Source: Ruminococcus flavefaciens FD-1 (GTDB taxonomy: Bacteria; Bacillota; Clostridia; Oscillospirales; Ruminococcaceae). From it: a DNA stretch of 64,000 nt. This document shows, piece after piece, positions 42,821 to 51,147 of the stretch; within the stretch, counting starts at the first letter, position 1, and every line of letters begins with the position of its first letter. The position numbers were made by a program, and so were the translations under genes. The notes below the pieces were generated by a model that worked only from the letters and a program-made list of their open reading frames with translations, had not been told where the DNA came from and did no database searches. The stretch is from NCBI GenBank assembly GCA_000174895.1, contig ACOK01000093.1, positions 1 to 64,000 on the forward strand, read 5' to 3'.

Positions 42821-43530
42821 CATACAACAACATCGGAATCGAAAATACCCTTGACTGGAAACGTATCCGCAAGCTGTTTCTCATCGGACTGCTCGGCGGT
42901 TGTATGACTTTTATCGGGGACTGGCTGCTCGGATACGGTGTGTACGATGAAAGCCTGACGGGACTGGAAAAGAAGCTATCGCAGTATCTTGTTTTATCGG
43001 ACGGCAAGCTGTTCTGGTCTGCTTTTCTCGGTCTGATCGGTATTTCACTGGAAGGACTCTGCTATTTCGGCATCTACAGGCTGATTGCAAGCGGCAGTAG
43101 GAAACACGCCCATATATTCCGCAGCGGCGTGTTCGGGTATATGCTGTTTGCAGCCTGCGGCGTTCATGTGCCGTGCCTCTCGACTGTGTTTTTCTATAAC
43201 CATATGATGCTTGCATCGCCTGAGAACGCATATGATCTGACAATAAAATTTGGCGTTTACTTCCTGCTGCCGGCAATGATACTGTTTCTGATATTCTTCT
43301 TTGTTATGAGTTCAGCACAGATTAGTGCTTTTGCCAAAGGACTGACTCCGTATCCGAAGTGGTGCTGGATATTCTCTATGCCGGTCGGTATGGCGGCGAC
43401 AATGCTGTTGAAATTCGTCGGAAATCATGCTGTTGTAAACGGTTTGACCGCCGCATGGATCAGTATCGGAAATATCTGGATGTTCGGCGGCTTGCTGCTG
43501 ACAATGAGATTTGCGCAGAGGAAAAAATGA
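42817..43530 (+). CDS. Multi-pass membrane protein, TM1-Asp/TM4-His family
   Basis: A 237-residue protein with about six or seven membrane helices. Helix 1 contains LGGCMTFIGDWLLGYG with an Asp also found in 47826, 48458 and 49825, and helix 4 contains GVHVPCLS with a His likewise shared. A PKWCWIFSMP segment precedes the last helices, similar to PKWACIFNTLP in 47826. The family is reminiscent of uncharacterised DUF6796-type proteins, but that name is not certain. It is translationally coupled on both sides (ATGA overlaps). Intramembrane Asp and His could bind a metal, proton or cofactor; that is inference. Confidence 0.65.
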   Translation: MTYNNIGIENTLDWKRIRKLFLIGLLGGCMTFIGDWLLGYGVYDESLTGLEKKLSQYLVLSDGKLFWSAFLGLIGISLEGLCYFGIYRLIASGSRKHAHIFRSGVFGYMLFAACGVHVPCLSTVFFYNHMMLASPENAYDLTIKFGVYFLLPAMILFLIFFFVMSSAQISAFAKGLTPYPKWCWIFSMPVGMAATMLLKFVGNHAVVNGLTAAWISIGNIWMFGGLLLTMRFAQRKK

Positions 43531-44141
43531 TGAAAGATAAAACAAGAAAATATGCAAAAATGTTCTCTAAGGCAATGAAAAAGCTCGGCAGGAGTGATTA
43601 TAAAAGACTTGAGCACGTTTTTTATCAGCGTTACAATGCACACCTGAATTCAGAAATGTATCAGAAGTATCGAAAGAACTATCCTTCCATCGGAACGGAT
43701 AAGGTCTACTTGGGAATTACATTTGCACAGATCATGCTGAAGCTCGGCTATTCAATGGACGAAGCAATAGAAGTGTGGGGAACGTATATCATGGCTGATA
43801 AGTTGCGTATGGTAGAAGGGATTATCCGACTTGCTGATTTCTTCGGGAAAGGATATCGTCTTTGCGGAAACTGGCTGGACAAGGATAAAAAGACGCGGGA
43901 TCAGGACGGATCAGTCCTCTATGAATCCTATCACTATAATGACCGTGAGCTGGAATATAAGATACATACCTGTGCCTATGTCAAGCTGTTTGAGCATTAT
44001 CATATCCGGAAATTCTGCAAGGCATTCTGCAATAATGACCTGTGTATGTGCGTACTGCATCGGAGTGCAAAATTCATTCGGTATTCCGACAAGGTTGACG
44101 GCGATTACTGTCACGACAAACTGATCAATCTGTCACATTAG
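43530..44141 (+). CDS. L-2-amino-thiazoline-4-carboxylic acid hydrolase-like protein
   Basis: A 203-residue soluble protein resembling the ATC-hydrolase family: helical N-terminal part (KMFSKAMKKLGRSDYKRLEH), a conserved central FAQIMLKLGYSMDEAIEVW, and a C-terminal half with several cysteines and histidines (KLFEHYHIRKFCKAFCNNDL). The named enzyme opens a thiazoline ring in cysteine formation in Pseudomonas; most homologs have unknown substrates. ATG 43530 is 8 nt from AGAGG; ATG 43527 is the alternative. Placed among methyltransferases and membrane proteins, it may act on a small heterocyclic or thiol compound, but this is not established. Confidence 0.65.
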   Translation: MKDKTRKYAKMFSKAMKKLGRSDYKRLEHVFYQRYNAHLNSEMYQKYRKNYPSIGTDKVYLGITFAQIMLKLGYSMDEAIEVWGTYIMADKLRMVEGIIRLADFFGKGYRLCGNWLDKDKKTRDQDGSVLYESYHYNDRELEYKIHTCAYVKLFEHYHIRKFCKAFCNNDLCMCVLHRSAKFIRYSDKVDGDYCHDKLINLSH

Positions 44142-44153
44142 GAGGCTGTTAAT

Positions 44154-45143
44154 ATGAAATTCGATCAACAAGATAAAATTGTCAGAGCGCCCGATGCGCT
44201 GAACAGTCCGCTGTACCGGCTCATGATAAAAGCGGTGACCGCAGCCAATCTCCGGAAGAGTCTGATTGGAACAAGGGAAGAAGTCCTTGCAAAAGCGGCG
44301 AAAATGAATGCGAAAAATCGCCATTTCGTTATGCCGAATGACAGCAAGGCACACTATACCGATCATCTGATACAGGGACAGTATCACTGCATTGAAGTTG
44401 ACATTGAAAAGAAACGGCGAGATAAAGCGATATTGTTCGTATTCGGCGGCGGCATGATACTCGGTTCAGACAAGGGCGATGTGGGACTTTCAAGAAAGAT
44501 CGCTGAAACAACCAATTCCGATGTATGGTTCCCGTATTATCCCCTCTGCCACGAACACGATATGCTCGAAAATGTGCAGATGATATTTGAATGCTATGAG
44601 AAAATGCTGACGTTCTACAAGCCCGAAAACATCGTGTTTCTTGGCTTTTCATCAGGCGGCGCGCTGATCCTCGATCTTATCACATATATCAATGAGCTGA
44701 ATGACAGAGGCAGCAGTATCCCTATGCCCGGAATGCTGATACCTGTTTCTCCCGGAAGTGTTCCCGTTACAGAAGCTGAAAAAGCAGCAATCAATAACCT
44801 GGATGAACAGGATATCATGATACCGGCGGGGTATATGTATACCGCCCGTGAGATTATGTGTCACGGCAAAGACATTCCTGAAAAGTACATTGCGACTGCG
44901 CACGGAGATTTTCGGGGCGCTCCCATGACGCATTTCTATTACGGCAGCGCCGAAACGCTGTATGCCTTTGCGCCGAGCTATGCGGAGAGTTATCGAAAAG
45001 CGGGTGCGAAGTGTGTCATTCATGTCGGAAAAGGGATGCATCATTGTTATGCACTGCAATATTTCATTCCCGGCTGCAAGCCTGCATTTAATGAAGTGAT
45101 GCGGCTGATACAAAACTATTTCAAAAAGGAGAAACGAGCATGA
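44154..45143 (+). CDS. Alpha/beta hydrolase (esterase/lipase-like)
   Basis: A 329-residue alpha/beta-hydrolase of the Aes/hormone-sensitive-lipase type. The oxyanion region FVFGGGMILGSDKGD replaces the usual HGGG with FGGG, the nucleophile elbow is LGFSSGGALI (G-x-S-x-G), and the catalytic His is in GKGMHHCYAL. The acid position, normally GSxD, reads YGSAETLY with Glu nearby, a slight departure. GGAGG precedes the ATG. It overlaps the following S-component gene by 4 nt. Ester or amide hydrolysis is likely; the substrate is unknown. Confidence 0.85.
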   Translation: MKFDQQDKIVRAPDALNSPLYRLMIKAVTAANLRKSLIGTREEVLAKAAKMNAKNRHFVMPNDSKAHYTDHLIQGQYHCIEVDIEKKRRDKAILFVFGGGMILGSDKGDVGLSRKIAETTNSDVWFPYYPLCHEHDMLENVQMIFECYEKMLTFYKPENIVFLGFSSGGALILDLITYINELNDRGSSIPMPGMLIPVSPGSVPVTEAEKAAINNLDEQDIMIPAGYMYTAREIMCHGKDIPEKYIATAHGDFRGAPMTHFYYGSAETLYAFAPSYAESYRKAGAKCVIHVGKGMHHCYALQYFIPGCKPAFNEVMRLIQNYFKKEKRA

Positions 45144-45712
45144 GAACGGAAAATAAATGGAACAAGAAAAATGCTTTGTGGATGCTTCTTTATGTTGTCC
45201 TGTATGTTGTGATGTCGTTTATAGTCTGCGTATTGGGTTCGATACAACCAATATTCTTTGTCTGCTATCAGATCACAGCCGGATTGATTGTAACAGGTGT
45301 CGCCGCCAAAGCCTTTGATAAGATCAGAGCGTTTGGTGCTGCCTGCTGTTTGTCGATTGGTATGCTTATAACCTTCTTCGCAATGCAGGACGCAAACTTG
45401 TGGCATTGTTTGCCGGTTATCATCATCGCAGTCCTTGCTGAGATCATCCGCTTGATTTTTCAGTATAACGCTGCAGGCAATTTGATCGCTGCGGTGATCA
45501 TGTCCTTTTCAACTTTCGGTTATTACGGACAGATCTGGTTCAACCGTGATTACACCTACGAGTGTGCCGTTGAGGAAATGCCTGCCGGATATGCAGAAGC
45601 TCTTATGAATTACAGCCCTGTATGGGCATTGCCTGTTGTCATTATCATTGGAATAGCGGTTGCTGTGGTGAATTACAATATCACGACAAAGCTGTTCAAA
45701 TTCGATCAATAA
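45140..45712 (+). CDS. Second MptD-like ECF S component
   Basis: A 190-residue membrane protein with about six helices. It aligns in layout with the truncated S component at 38837, including an equivalent external loop (QIWFNRDYTYECAVEEMPAG here, VIVTAKDYRKSLLDGGYSAE there). It ends with a cytoplasmic KLFKFDQ. AAGGAG precedes the ATG. A second S component in the same locus could bind a different ligand or replace the damaged first one. Its ligand is not predictable. Confidence 0.7.
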   Translation: MRTENKWNKKNALWMLLYVVLYVVMSFIVCVLGSIQPIFFVCYQITAGLIVTGVAAKAFDKIRAFGAACCLSIGMLITFFAMQDANLWHCLPVIIIAVLAEIIRLIFQYNAAGNLIAAVIMSFSTFGYYGQIWFNRDYTYECAVEEMPAGYAEALMNYSPVWALPVVIIIGIAVAVVNYNITTKLFKFDQ

Positions 45713-45761
45713 TAAAAAGGTACTGCCTCGTAAAATGTAAAATCGAAAGGACTGAAAAGCT

Positions 45762-46013
45762 ATGTATAAGATAACAGTAAAAATTGACGGCATGATGTGC
45801 GGAATGTGCGAATCCCATATCAACGATGCCATTCGGAACAAGATGCCCGTAAAGAAAGTATCTTCTTCTCATAAAAAAGGAGAAACAGTCATTATCAGCG
45901 AAAATGAACTGACTTCAGAAACAGTAACCGCCGCACTGGACGGTTCGGGTTATACTGTAATGAGTGTAACTTGCGAACCGTATGAGAAGAGAGGCTTTTT
46001 CAGCAAAAAGTAA
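45762..46013 (+). CDS. Heavy-metal-associated (HMA) domain protein
   Basis: An 83-residue protein of the copper-chaperone fold: beta strand YKITVKIDG, then metal site GMMCGMCESH with Cys13 and Cys16 (CxxC), a helix, and the strand pattern VTAALDGSGYTVMSV. A short C-terminal basic tail (KRGFFSKK) extends it. CxxC supports binding of a soft metal such as copper, zinc or mercury. A metal-transporting ATPase, the common partner, is not present in the window, so here the protein may bring metal to another product of this island. Confidence 0.85.
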   Translation: MYKITVKIDGMMCGMCESHINDAIRNKMPVKKVSSSHKKGETVIISENELTSETVTAALDGSGYTVMSVTCEPYEKRGFFSKK

Positions 46014-46025
46014 AGGAGAATCATT

Positions 46026-46812
46026 ATGAGTGCAAATTATAAGAACTGGGTACCCAACGGAATGATTACGGCATTGACCGCAGGAACGGCGGTTCTCGGT
46101 GTCGGAACAGCAGCACTGATGTGTGTGAATATGAATCCGAATCTGAAAAAAGCACTTGTCGGAACGGCAGGAGCAGGCACACTTCTCTGCGGTGCAATGA
46201 CGGCTTGGAGCATTTATGCGCACGGAAAATTCTCCTATGACGGCAACCGCCAGCTGTCGAAAGAGATCGTTGAAGGTACTGCAAAATATGTCACACTGCC
46301 GGAAGGCGGTATCGGACTGGATGTCGGCTGCGGCAGCGGAGCGCTCACCATTGCTTGTGCCAAGCGGAATCCACAGGGCAAAAATGGTGGGTATTGACCG
46401 CTGGGGCAAGGAATATGCGTCGTTCAGCCGGCAACTCTGCGAGAATAATTCAGATGCAGAGAGTGTTCAGAATACGGAATTTCATCAGGGCGATGCCTGC
46501 AAGCTCGATTACCCCGACGAGTATTTTGACGCGGTTACAAGCAATTATGTATATCACAATATTACAGGCGTGAATAAGCAGGAACTTCTGCGCGAAACGC
46601 TGCGAGTCCTGAAAAAGGGCGGCACATTCGCCATTCATGATATCATGTCAAAGGCTCGCTACGGCGATATGCAGAAATTTGTCAATGAACTGTATAACGA
46701 GGGCTATGAAGGCGTTGAGCTGATCGACACGACAGACGGTATGTTCATGTCAAAGGGCGAAGCCCATATCCTCGGGCTACGCGGTTCATCTTTGCTGATC
46801 GGAAAGAAGTGA
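46026..46812 (+). pseudogene. Membrane-anchored class I methyltransferase with a frameshift
   Basis: The first frame (46026-46397) encodes two membrane helices (WVPNGMITALTAGTAVLGVG and a second near 45-62) followed by the SAM-binding motif I GLDVGCGSGALTIACAKRN. At an A5 run around 46380-46384 the frame shifts: in the next frame the protein continues smoothly (MVGIDRWGKEYASFSRQLC) with acidic motif II GIDRW, GDACKLDYPDEYFDAV and the end LRGSSLLIGKK at 46812. Removing one A restores a ~262-residue methyltransferase. It is either a real inactivating frameshift, a phase-variable A-tract or a sequence error. It overlaps the next gene. Confidence 0.75.
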
Positions 46813-46814
46813 GT

Positions 46815-47327
46815 ATGATGCTTCAGGCATTGGGTTACGGTCTGATCTGGTCGGTCATGTGGAGCGTTTATGTATTTCTGATTCTGAAATTCTATCCGTT
46901 TTCGATGCTTCACGATTATCCGAAAGATATTCAGGCTGCGGCAACCATTGAGAAGCCGACAAAAGCACAAGAAAAAGCTGCCAAACGATTCGGCGCAGTC
47001 GGTGGTCTCATCATATTTGGTGTACTCCTTGCATTCGGATTACTCCGATTCCACAGCGAACAGACTTCATTTTTGCAAGTGTTGAAATATATCTTCATCA
47101 TTGCTATGACATGGAATGTGGTTGATCTGCTGGTCATGGACTGGCTTATCGTATGCACGATCACGCCGAAATGGATCGTATTAAGTGGAACAGAGGGCTG
47201 CAAGGGATATAAGGACTATCTTTACCATTTCAAGGGCTTTCTGCTTGGGTGCGTGTATACAAGCATTATGGCACTGCTGTTTTCGGGGATAGATTATGCG
47301 ATCCTCCGATTGGTGATATGGAAATAA
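46815..47327 (+). CDS. Small membrane protein, D-x4-D family
   Basis: A 170-residue four-helix membrane protein. After helix 1 it shows MLHDYPKDIQAAATIEKP, equivalent to NFPKDVQETLKP in 40168. Helix 3 carries WNVVDLLVMDWLIV (D-x4-D), followed by LSGTEGCKGY at the position of PETKGC in the paralog. The start is ATG 46815 or 46818; the upstream GTG overlaps the previous stop. These shared positions make the paralogy clear despite low overall identity. Function unknown. Confidence 0.7.
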   Translation: MMLQALGYGLIWSVMWSVYVFLILKFYPFSMLHDYPKDIQAAATIEKPTKAQEKAAKRFGAVGGLIIFGVLLAFGLLRFHSEQTSFLQVLKYIFIIAMTWNVVDLLVMDWLIVCTITPKWIVLSGTEGCKGYKDYLYHFKGFLLGCVYTSIMALLFSGIDYAILRLVIWK

Positions 47328-47333
47328 GGTGAT

Positions 47334-47822
47334 ATGATGAAGAAAAAAGAACATTTGCCGCTGTTCGGTGTCGGACCGATCTATGTTTACACCATTGCAA
47401 TGATTACGCTTATCGCTTTCCTTTGCAGAAATCTGTCCGTATTTGAAGCAGGAAGGCTCACAAATATCAAAGCAATACTGATAATACTCGGAAGCGTCCT
47501 TGTCGTGATCGGAGCAGTTATGTGGATCATGGCGGTGATCGTATCAAAACTAGATGACAATATCAAGAAAAATCATCTTGTAACGACCGGTATTTACTCT
47601 TGGGTGCGGAATCCGATCTATTCAGCTTGTATGTTTGCCTGCACAGGCTTTATTCTTATGATCGGAAATGCGTTCTTCTTTGTATTGCCCTTTGTTTACT
47701 GGCTTTTCATGACGGTTCTGATGAAGCAAACGGAAGAAAAATGGCTGCGTGCGCTTTACGGTCAGGAGTATGAGGATTACTGCAAGCGTGTCAATCGCTG
47801 TATTCCGTTTAAGAGAGGATAA
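47334..47822 (+). CDS. Isoprenylcysteine carboxyl methyltransferase (ICMT)-like membrane methyltransferase
   Basis: A 162-residue membrane protein with four to five helices and the C-terminal signature of ICMT/PEMT-type methyltransferases: LVTTGIYSWVRNPIYSACM, then KQTEEKWLRALYGQEYEDYC and the ending RVNRCIPF. These residues bind SAM and the substrate carboxyl or lipid head-group at the membrane interface. Bacterial members usually methylate small or lipid substrates of unknown identity. It is one of four methyltransferases in this operon and supports a membrane-centred modification pathway. Confidence 0.88.
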   Translation: MMKKKEHLPLFGVGPIYVYTIAMITLIAFLCRNLSVFEAGRLTNIKAILIILGSVLVVIGAVMWIMAVIVSKLDDNIKKNHLVTTGIYSWVRNPIYSACMFACTGFILMIGNAFFFVLPFVYWLFMTVLMKQTEEKWLRALYGQEYEDYCKRVNRCIPFKRG

Positions 47823-47825
47823 ATA

Positions 47826-48440
47826 ATGCTGAAACTATGTTTGCTGACCGCATTTATCGGTCATTTGCTGTGCTGGTACTGCGACTGCCTTATCACATAT
47901 ACGCCTGACGGCAGGTTCTCTGCCAAAATGCTGAATGATAATGAACAGCTTTCTGAATTATTCATGGATATGCCGCTGAAAAGACCGATGCGTTCTATTA
48001 TGCTTGGCGTTTTTGCGCTTGTCATGTCATTCTGCGGATTTCTTGCTCTGAGCGAGTGGATGCGGCAGTTTTCAAGCGTTTATGCATTTATTATGCTGAT
48101 CGGTGCTGTCTTGTTTACGACTTGTGTGATACCGCATCATGTGATATGCGGTCTGGTGGAATGGCTTTATATTAAGCTCGGACGAACCGATGATGCAAGA
48201 AAAGCCGTATTTGATTTTTTTAAGAAAACATCAGCAACAATGATCGTATGCTATACCGGACTGCTTATCTTTTCGGTCGCATTTTTCATTGCAGTTTTTA
48301 CAGGTACGACCACTTTGCCGAAATGGGCGTGTATCTTTAACACATTGCCGCTGTTCCTAATCATATCACCGTTCAAGGTCGCAGGAAGCGGAAATATTGT
48401 CAATGCAGCAATGTTTCTTGCACTTGCGGTACTTATATAA
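47826..48440 (+). CDS. Multi-pass membrane protein, TM1-Asp/TM4-His family
   Basis: A 204-residue protein with about six membrane helices. Helix 1 has FIGHLLCWYCDCLITYTPDG with the family Asp, helix 4 region IPHHVICGLVEW with the family His, and PKWACIFNTLPLFLI before the final helices. Between helices 1 and 2 is a soluble loop of ~35 residues. It starts 3 nt after the ICMT-like gene. Paralogous to 42817, 48458 and 49825; function unknown. Confidence 0.65.
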   Translation: MLKLCLLTAFIGHLLCWYCDCLITYTPDGRFSAKMLNDNEQLSELFMDMPLKRPMRSIMLGVFALVMSFCGFLALSEWMRQFSSVYAFIMLIGAVLFTTCVIPHHVICGLVEWLYIKLGRTDDARKAVFDFFKKTSATMIVCYTGLLIFSVAFFIAVFTGTTTLPKWACIFNTLPLFLIISPFKVAGSGNIVNAAMFLALAVLI

Positions 48441-48457
48441 AAGACGGAGGATAAAAT

Positions 48458-49102
48458 ATGGATACTGTGATCGGAATATTCGGCATCATAAGCGGCTTTC
48501 TTTGTGCGCTTGCAGATACGCCGCTTGCGTATTTCTTTGACGCAAATAATAAAAAGATCGGTCAGCGCAAAGATATTCAGACAGGCTGGCAGACCGCTTC
48601 ATCCAAGAGATTCTATCTGTCGTTTCTGCTTTCATTTCTCGGTCAGCCCGGCTGCTATCTTGTTATATGGCGGCTCGCTGAAATGATCGGAAAGGAAAAT
48701 GATACGATATGCAGTATCCTGAAAATCTGCACATTTCTCGGATGCTACACAGGTCTTATCACACACGCAGTCTTCTGTATCAAGCCGCTTGTATACAAGA
48801 ATATATTTCAGGAGGCATCATTAAAATCCGCAGAAAACGCTCTGCATGAAACAGACAAGCTCACCATTTTGCCCGTACTTGTATGCAGCGTTACGCTGAT
48901 CATGCTCCCTGCATTTCTGATCTCTGCGGCGATTTGGCAGGGCATTCTGCCTGTATCAAGACTGTGGATCATATTCAATCCCATATTCCTGATGATCGCT
49001 ATGCTTGCGGTCAAAAAAGCATTTCCTAAGCTGCCGCTGATCGGATTTATGGGTACAAGTTTTATTGTATATGCGGCAATGCTGCTTGTCATAGCGAGGT
49101 GA
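48458..49102 (+). CDS. Multi-pass membrane protein, TM1-Asp/TM4-His family
   Basis: A 214-residue protein with six predicted helices. It has SGFLCALADTPLAYFF (Asp in helix 1), a cytoplasmic loop with KKIGQRKDIQTGWQ, LITHAVFCIKPLVYK (His in helix 4) and a characteristic NPIFLMIAMLAV. The loop parallels EKLGTSKNIDSNWL in 49825, making these two the closest pair. GGAGG precedes the ATG. Function unknown. Confidence 0.65.
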   Translation: MDTVIGIFGIISGFLCALADTPLAYFFDANNKKIGQRKDIQTGWQTASSKRFYLSFLLSFLGQPGCYLVIWRLAEMIGKENDTICSILKICTFLGCYTGLITHAVFCIKPLVYKNIFQEASLKSAENALHETDKLTILPVLVCSVTLIMLPAFLISAAIWQGILPVSRLWIIFNPIFLMIAMLAVKKAFPKLPLIGFMGTSFIVYAAMLLVIAR

Positions 49103-49162
49103 AGAATTATGCTGAGAACGACCATGTATGGTAAGCAGCATAAGATTTTAGGAGGTATACAA

Positions 49163-49807
49163 ATGACTGCAAAAGAATACAAAGACCTCTCCGTGAAAGA
49201 GTTCACAAAAGCTGCCGAGATCTATGAATCGGACAATGCAGGTGTGTACAATATGTGCAAGAAGGACTATCCCGATGTGCTGGCAGAGCTTGAAAAAGAG
49301 CCGTTTCACGATTTACTGGACTGCGGATGCGGAACCGGTCCGATGCTCACGCTGCTGCATCAGAAATATCCTGAAAAGCATTATACCGGCATTGACCTGA
49401 CACCGAAAATGATCGAGGTCGCCAAACGAAAGAAGCTGAAAGGCGTAGAGCTTGTTGTCGGCGACTGTGAAAACCTGCCATTTGCTGAGAATTCCTTTGA
49501 TGTGGTGATCTGCTGCGAGAGTTTTCATCACTATCCGAATCCGCAGGATTTCTTTGGCAGCGTATACCGTGTTCTCCGTCCGGGCGGCAGACTGATTCTG
49601 CGTGATATGACGATGAATTCCGCGGCGGTACGCTGGTTCTGCAACACTATCGAAATGCCGCTTGCGCATCTGATCGGCAAGGGCGATGTCCGCATCTACG
49701 GCAGAGATGACATCAGAAAGCTTTGCAAAAATGCCGGACTTCACATGGAATCTTTTGAAAAGCGAGGTTTCTGCCGTCTGCATTGTGTTGTAAGAAAAAC
49801 AGGATAA
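49163..49807 (+). CDS. Class I SAM-dependent methyltransferase
   Basis: A 214-residue soluble methyltransferase of the UbiE/COQ5-like group: motif I LLDCGCGTGPMLTLL, acidic motif II YTGIDLTPKMIEVAK, VVGDCENLPFAENSFDVV, and the post-motif VYRVLRPGGRLILRDM. ATG 49163 follows a strong AGGAGGT; a longer frame upstream lacks a ribosome site. The substrate is unknown. It is encoded between two TM1-Asp/TM4-His membrane proteins, suggesting that each soluble methyltransferase works with a membrane partner. Confidence 0.92.
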   Translation: MTAKEYKDLSVKEFTKAAEIYESDNAGVYNMCKKDYPDVLAELEKEPFHDLLDCGCGTGPMLTLLHQKYPEKHYTGIDLTPKMIEVAKRKKLKGVELVVGDCENLPFAENSFDVVICCESFHHYPNPQDFFGSVYRVLRPGGRLILRDMTMNSAAVRWFCNTIEMPLAHLIGKGDVRIYGRDDIRKLCKNAGLHMESFEKRGFCRLHCVVRKTG

Positions 49808-49824
49808 AACGAAAGGATATTGAA

Positions 49825-50475
49825 ATGTATTTGGTATTTTCAGTATTTGGACTGATCGGCGGGCTGCTTTGTTGCACGGGAGATATTCTCTTTGATCTGA
49901 AAGGCAAAGGAAATGAAAAACTCGGAACTTCAAAGAATATCGACAGCAACTGGCTCAAAATGGCTGACTGGAGATTCGGGCTCTCCATTGCCCTTGCAAT
50001 GATTGGTGATGCGCTGGTAGGGCTTGGATTTTATTCTATCGGTATGCAGATCGCTGAAACGCATTCCCTTCTCGGTTATATGACAATCGGGTTTGGATAT
50101 TTCGGCGCAATGGCAGGCATTTTCATTCATGCATTTCTCTGTGTTCAGGCGCTGATCTACAAAGGTGCAATGATACACGGCAATTTACAAATCGCTGATG
50201 ATATACTCGAAAAGATATACAAGCAGATCATGCCGACATTTCTTTTAGGATATGCTACGCTTTTGGTGCCGACAGTTCTTGTGATCATTGCAATTCTGAA
50301 CGGCGCACTTGATGTACCGAAAATATGCGTACTATTAAATCCGATCGTGTTCCTGATTATTGGAACGACCTGTCGTAAAATTGATCCTGTGAAATTTCAG
50401 GATCTTCCCGGAATCATCATGCCGAGCTTCGGACTTTCTATGTTCGGACTGATCGGCATTCTGAACCTGATATAA
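49825..50475 (+). CDS. Multi-pass membrane protein, TM1-Asp/TM4-His family
   Basis: A 216-residue protein with about six helices. It shows GGLLCCTGDILFDLKGKG (helix-1 Asp), EKLGTSKNIDSNWLKMADW in the first loop, GIFIHAFLCVQALIYKG (helix-4 His) and LLNPIVFLIIGTTC. ATG 49825 follows GAAAGGATAT. The conserved Asp and His lie inside predicted helices, where charged residues are rarely kept without a functional reason. Function unknown. Confidence 0.65.
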   Translation: MYLVFSVFGLIGGLLCCTGDILFDLKGKGNEKLGTSKNIDSNWLKMADWRFGLSIALAMIGDALVGLGFYSIGMQIAETHSLLGYMTIGFGYFGAMAGIFIHAFLCVQALIYKGAMIHGNLQIADDILEKIYKQIMPTFLLGYATLLVPTVLVIIAILNGALDVPKICVLLNPIVFLIIGTTCRKIDPVKFQDLPGIIMPSFGLSMFGLIGILNLI

Positions 50476-50498
50476 AAATCGCAGAGGAGGATAATACT

Positions 50499-51122
50499 AT
50501 GGGACTCATGAAGAAGTTTTTTAGTCAGACAAGAAAACCTGAAGGCACACTTGGGAAAATGATGCTTAAAGGTATGAACTCAGGTCATGCAAAGCTGGCT
50601 GATTGGGGATTTGAGCATCTGCCGAAGCTCTCTCCGAAAATGGCTGCTGATCTTGGCTGCGGTGCAGGAAGAAATGCAGGAGAGCTGCTGAAAAAATATC
50701 CGCAGGCAAATGTGACTGCGATGGATTACTCTGCACTTTCAGTTCAAAAAGCTAAGGAATACAATCAGGCAATGATCACTGCAGGCAGATGCAGAGTGAT
50801 TCAGGGCGATGTTTCAAAGCTGCCCCTTGAAGCTGACAGCTATGATCTTGTAACAGCCTTTGAAACGATCTACTTCTGGCCTGGTCTTGAAAAATGCTTT
50901 TCGCAGGTAGCCAACATTCTGAAAGACGGCGGATACTTTATGATATGCAACGAATCTGACGGTACTGATCAGACGAGCAAAAAGTTTGAATCCATCATCG
51001 ACGGTATGCGCTGCTATACACCTGCTGAAATAACAGCAGCTCTGAAAGCGGCAGGGTTTACGAGCGTGAAATCCGATCATCATCCGTCAAAGCCGTGGAT
51101 CACTGTGATTGCTAAGAAATAA
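50499..51122 (+). CDS. Class I SAM-dependent methyltransferase
   Basis: A 207-residue methyltransferase: motif I MAADLGCGAGRNAGELL, motif II VTAMDYSALSVQKAKEYN, VIQGDVSKLPLEADSYDLV, then ANILKDGGYFMICNESDG. The N-terminal ~40 residues (KKFFSQTRKPEGTLGKMMLK) resemble those of small methyltransferases often annotated as UbiE-like in gut Firmicutes. AGAGGAGG precedes the ATG. It lies between a TM1-Asp/TM4-His protein and the last D-x4-D protein. Substrate unknown. Confidence 0.92.
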   Translation: MGLMKKFFSQTRKPEGTLGKMMLKGMNSGHAKLADWGFEHLPKLSPKMAADLGCGAGRNAGELLKKYPQANVTAMDYSALSVQKAKEYNQAMITAGRCRVIQGDVSKLPLEADSYDLVTAFETIYFWPGLEKCFSQVANILKDGGYFMICNESDGTDQTSKKFESIIDGMRCYTPAEITAALKAAGFTSVKSDHHPSKPWITVIAKK

Positions 51123-51147
51123 TGATTCATCTGAAAGAAGGGACAAA

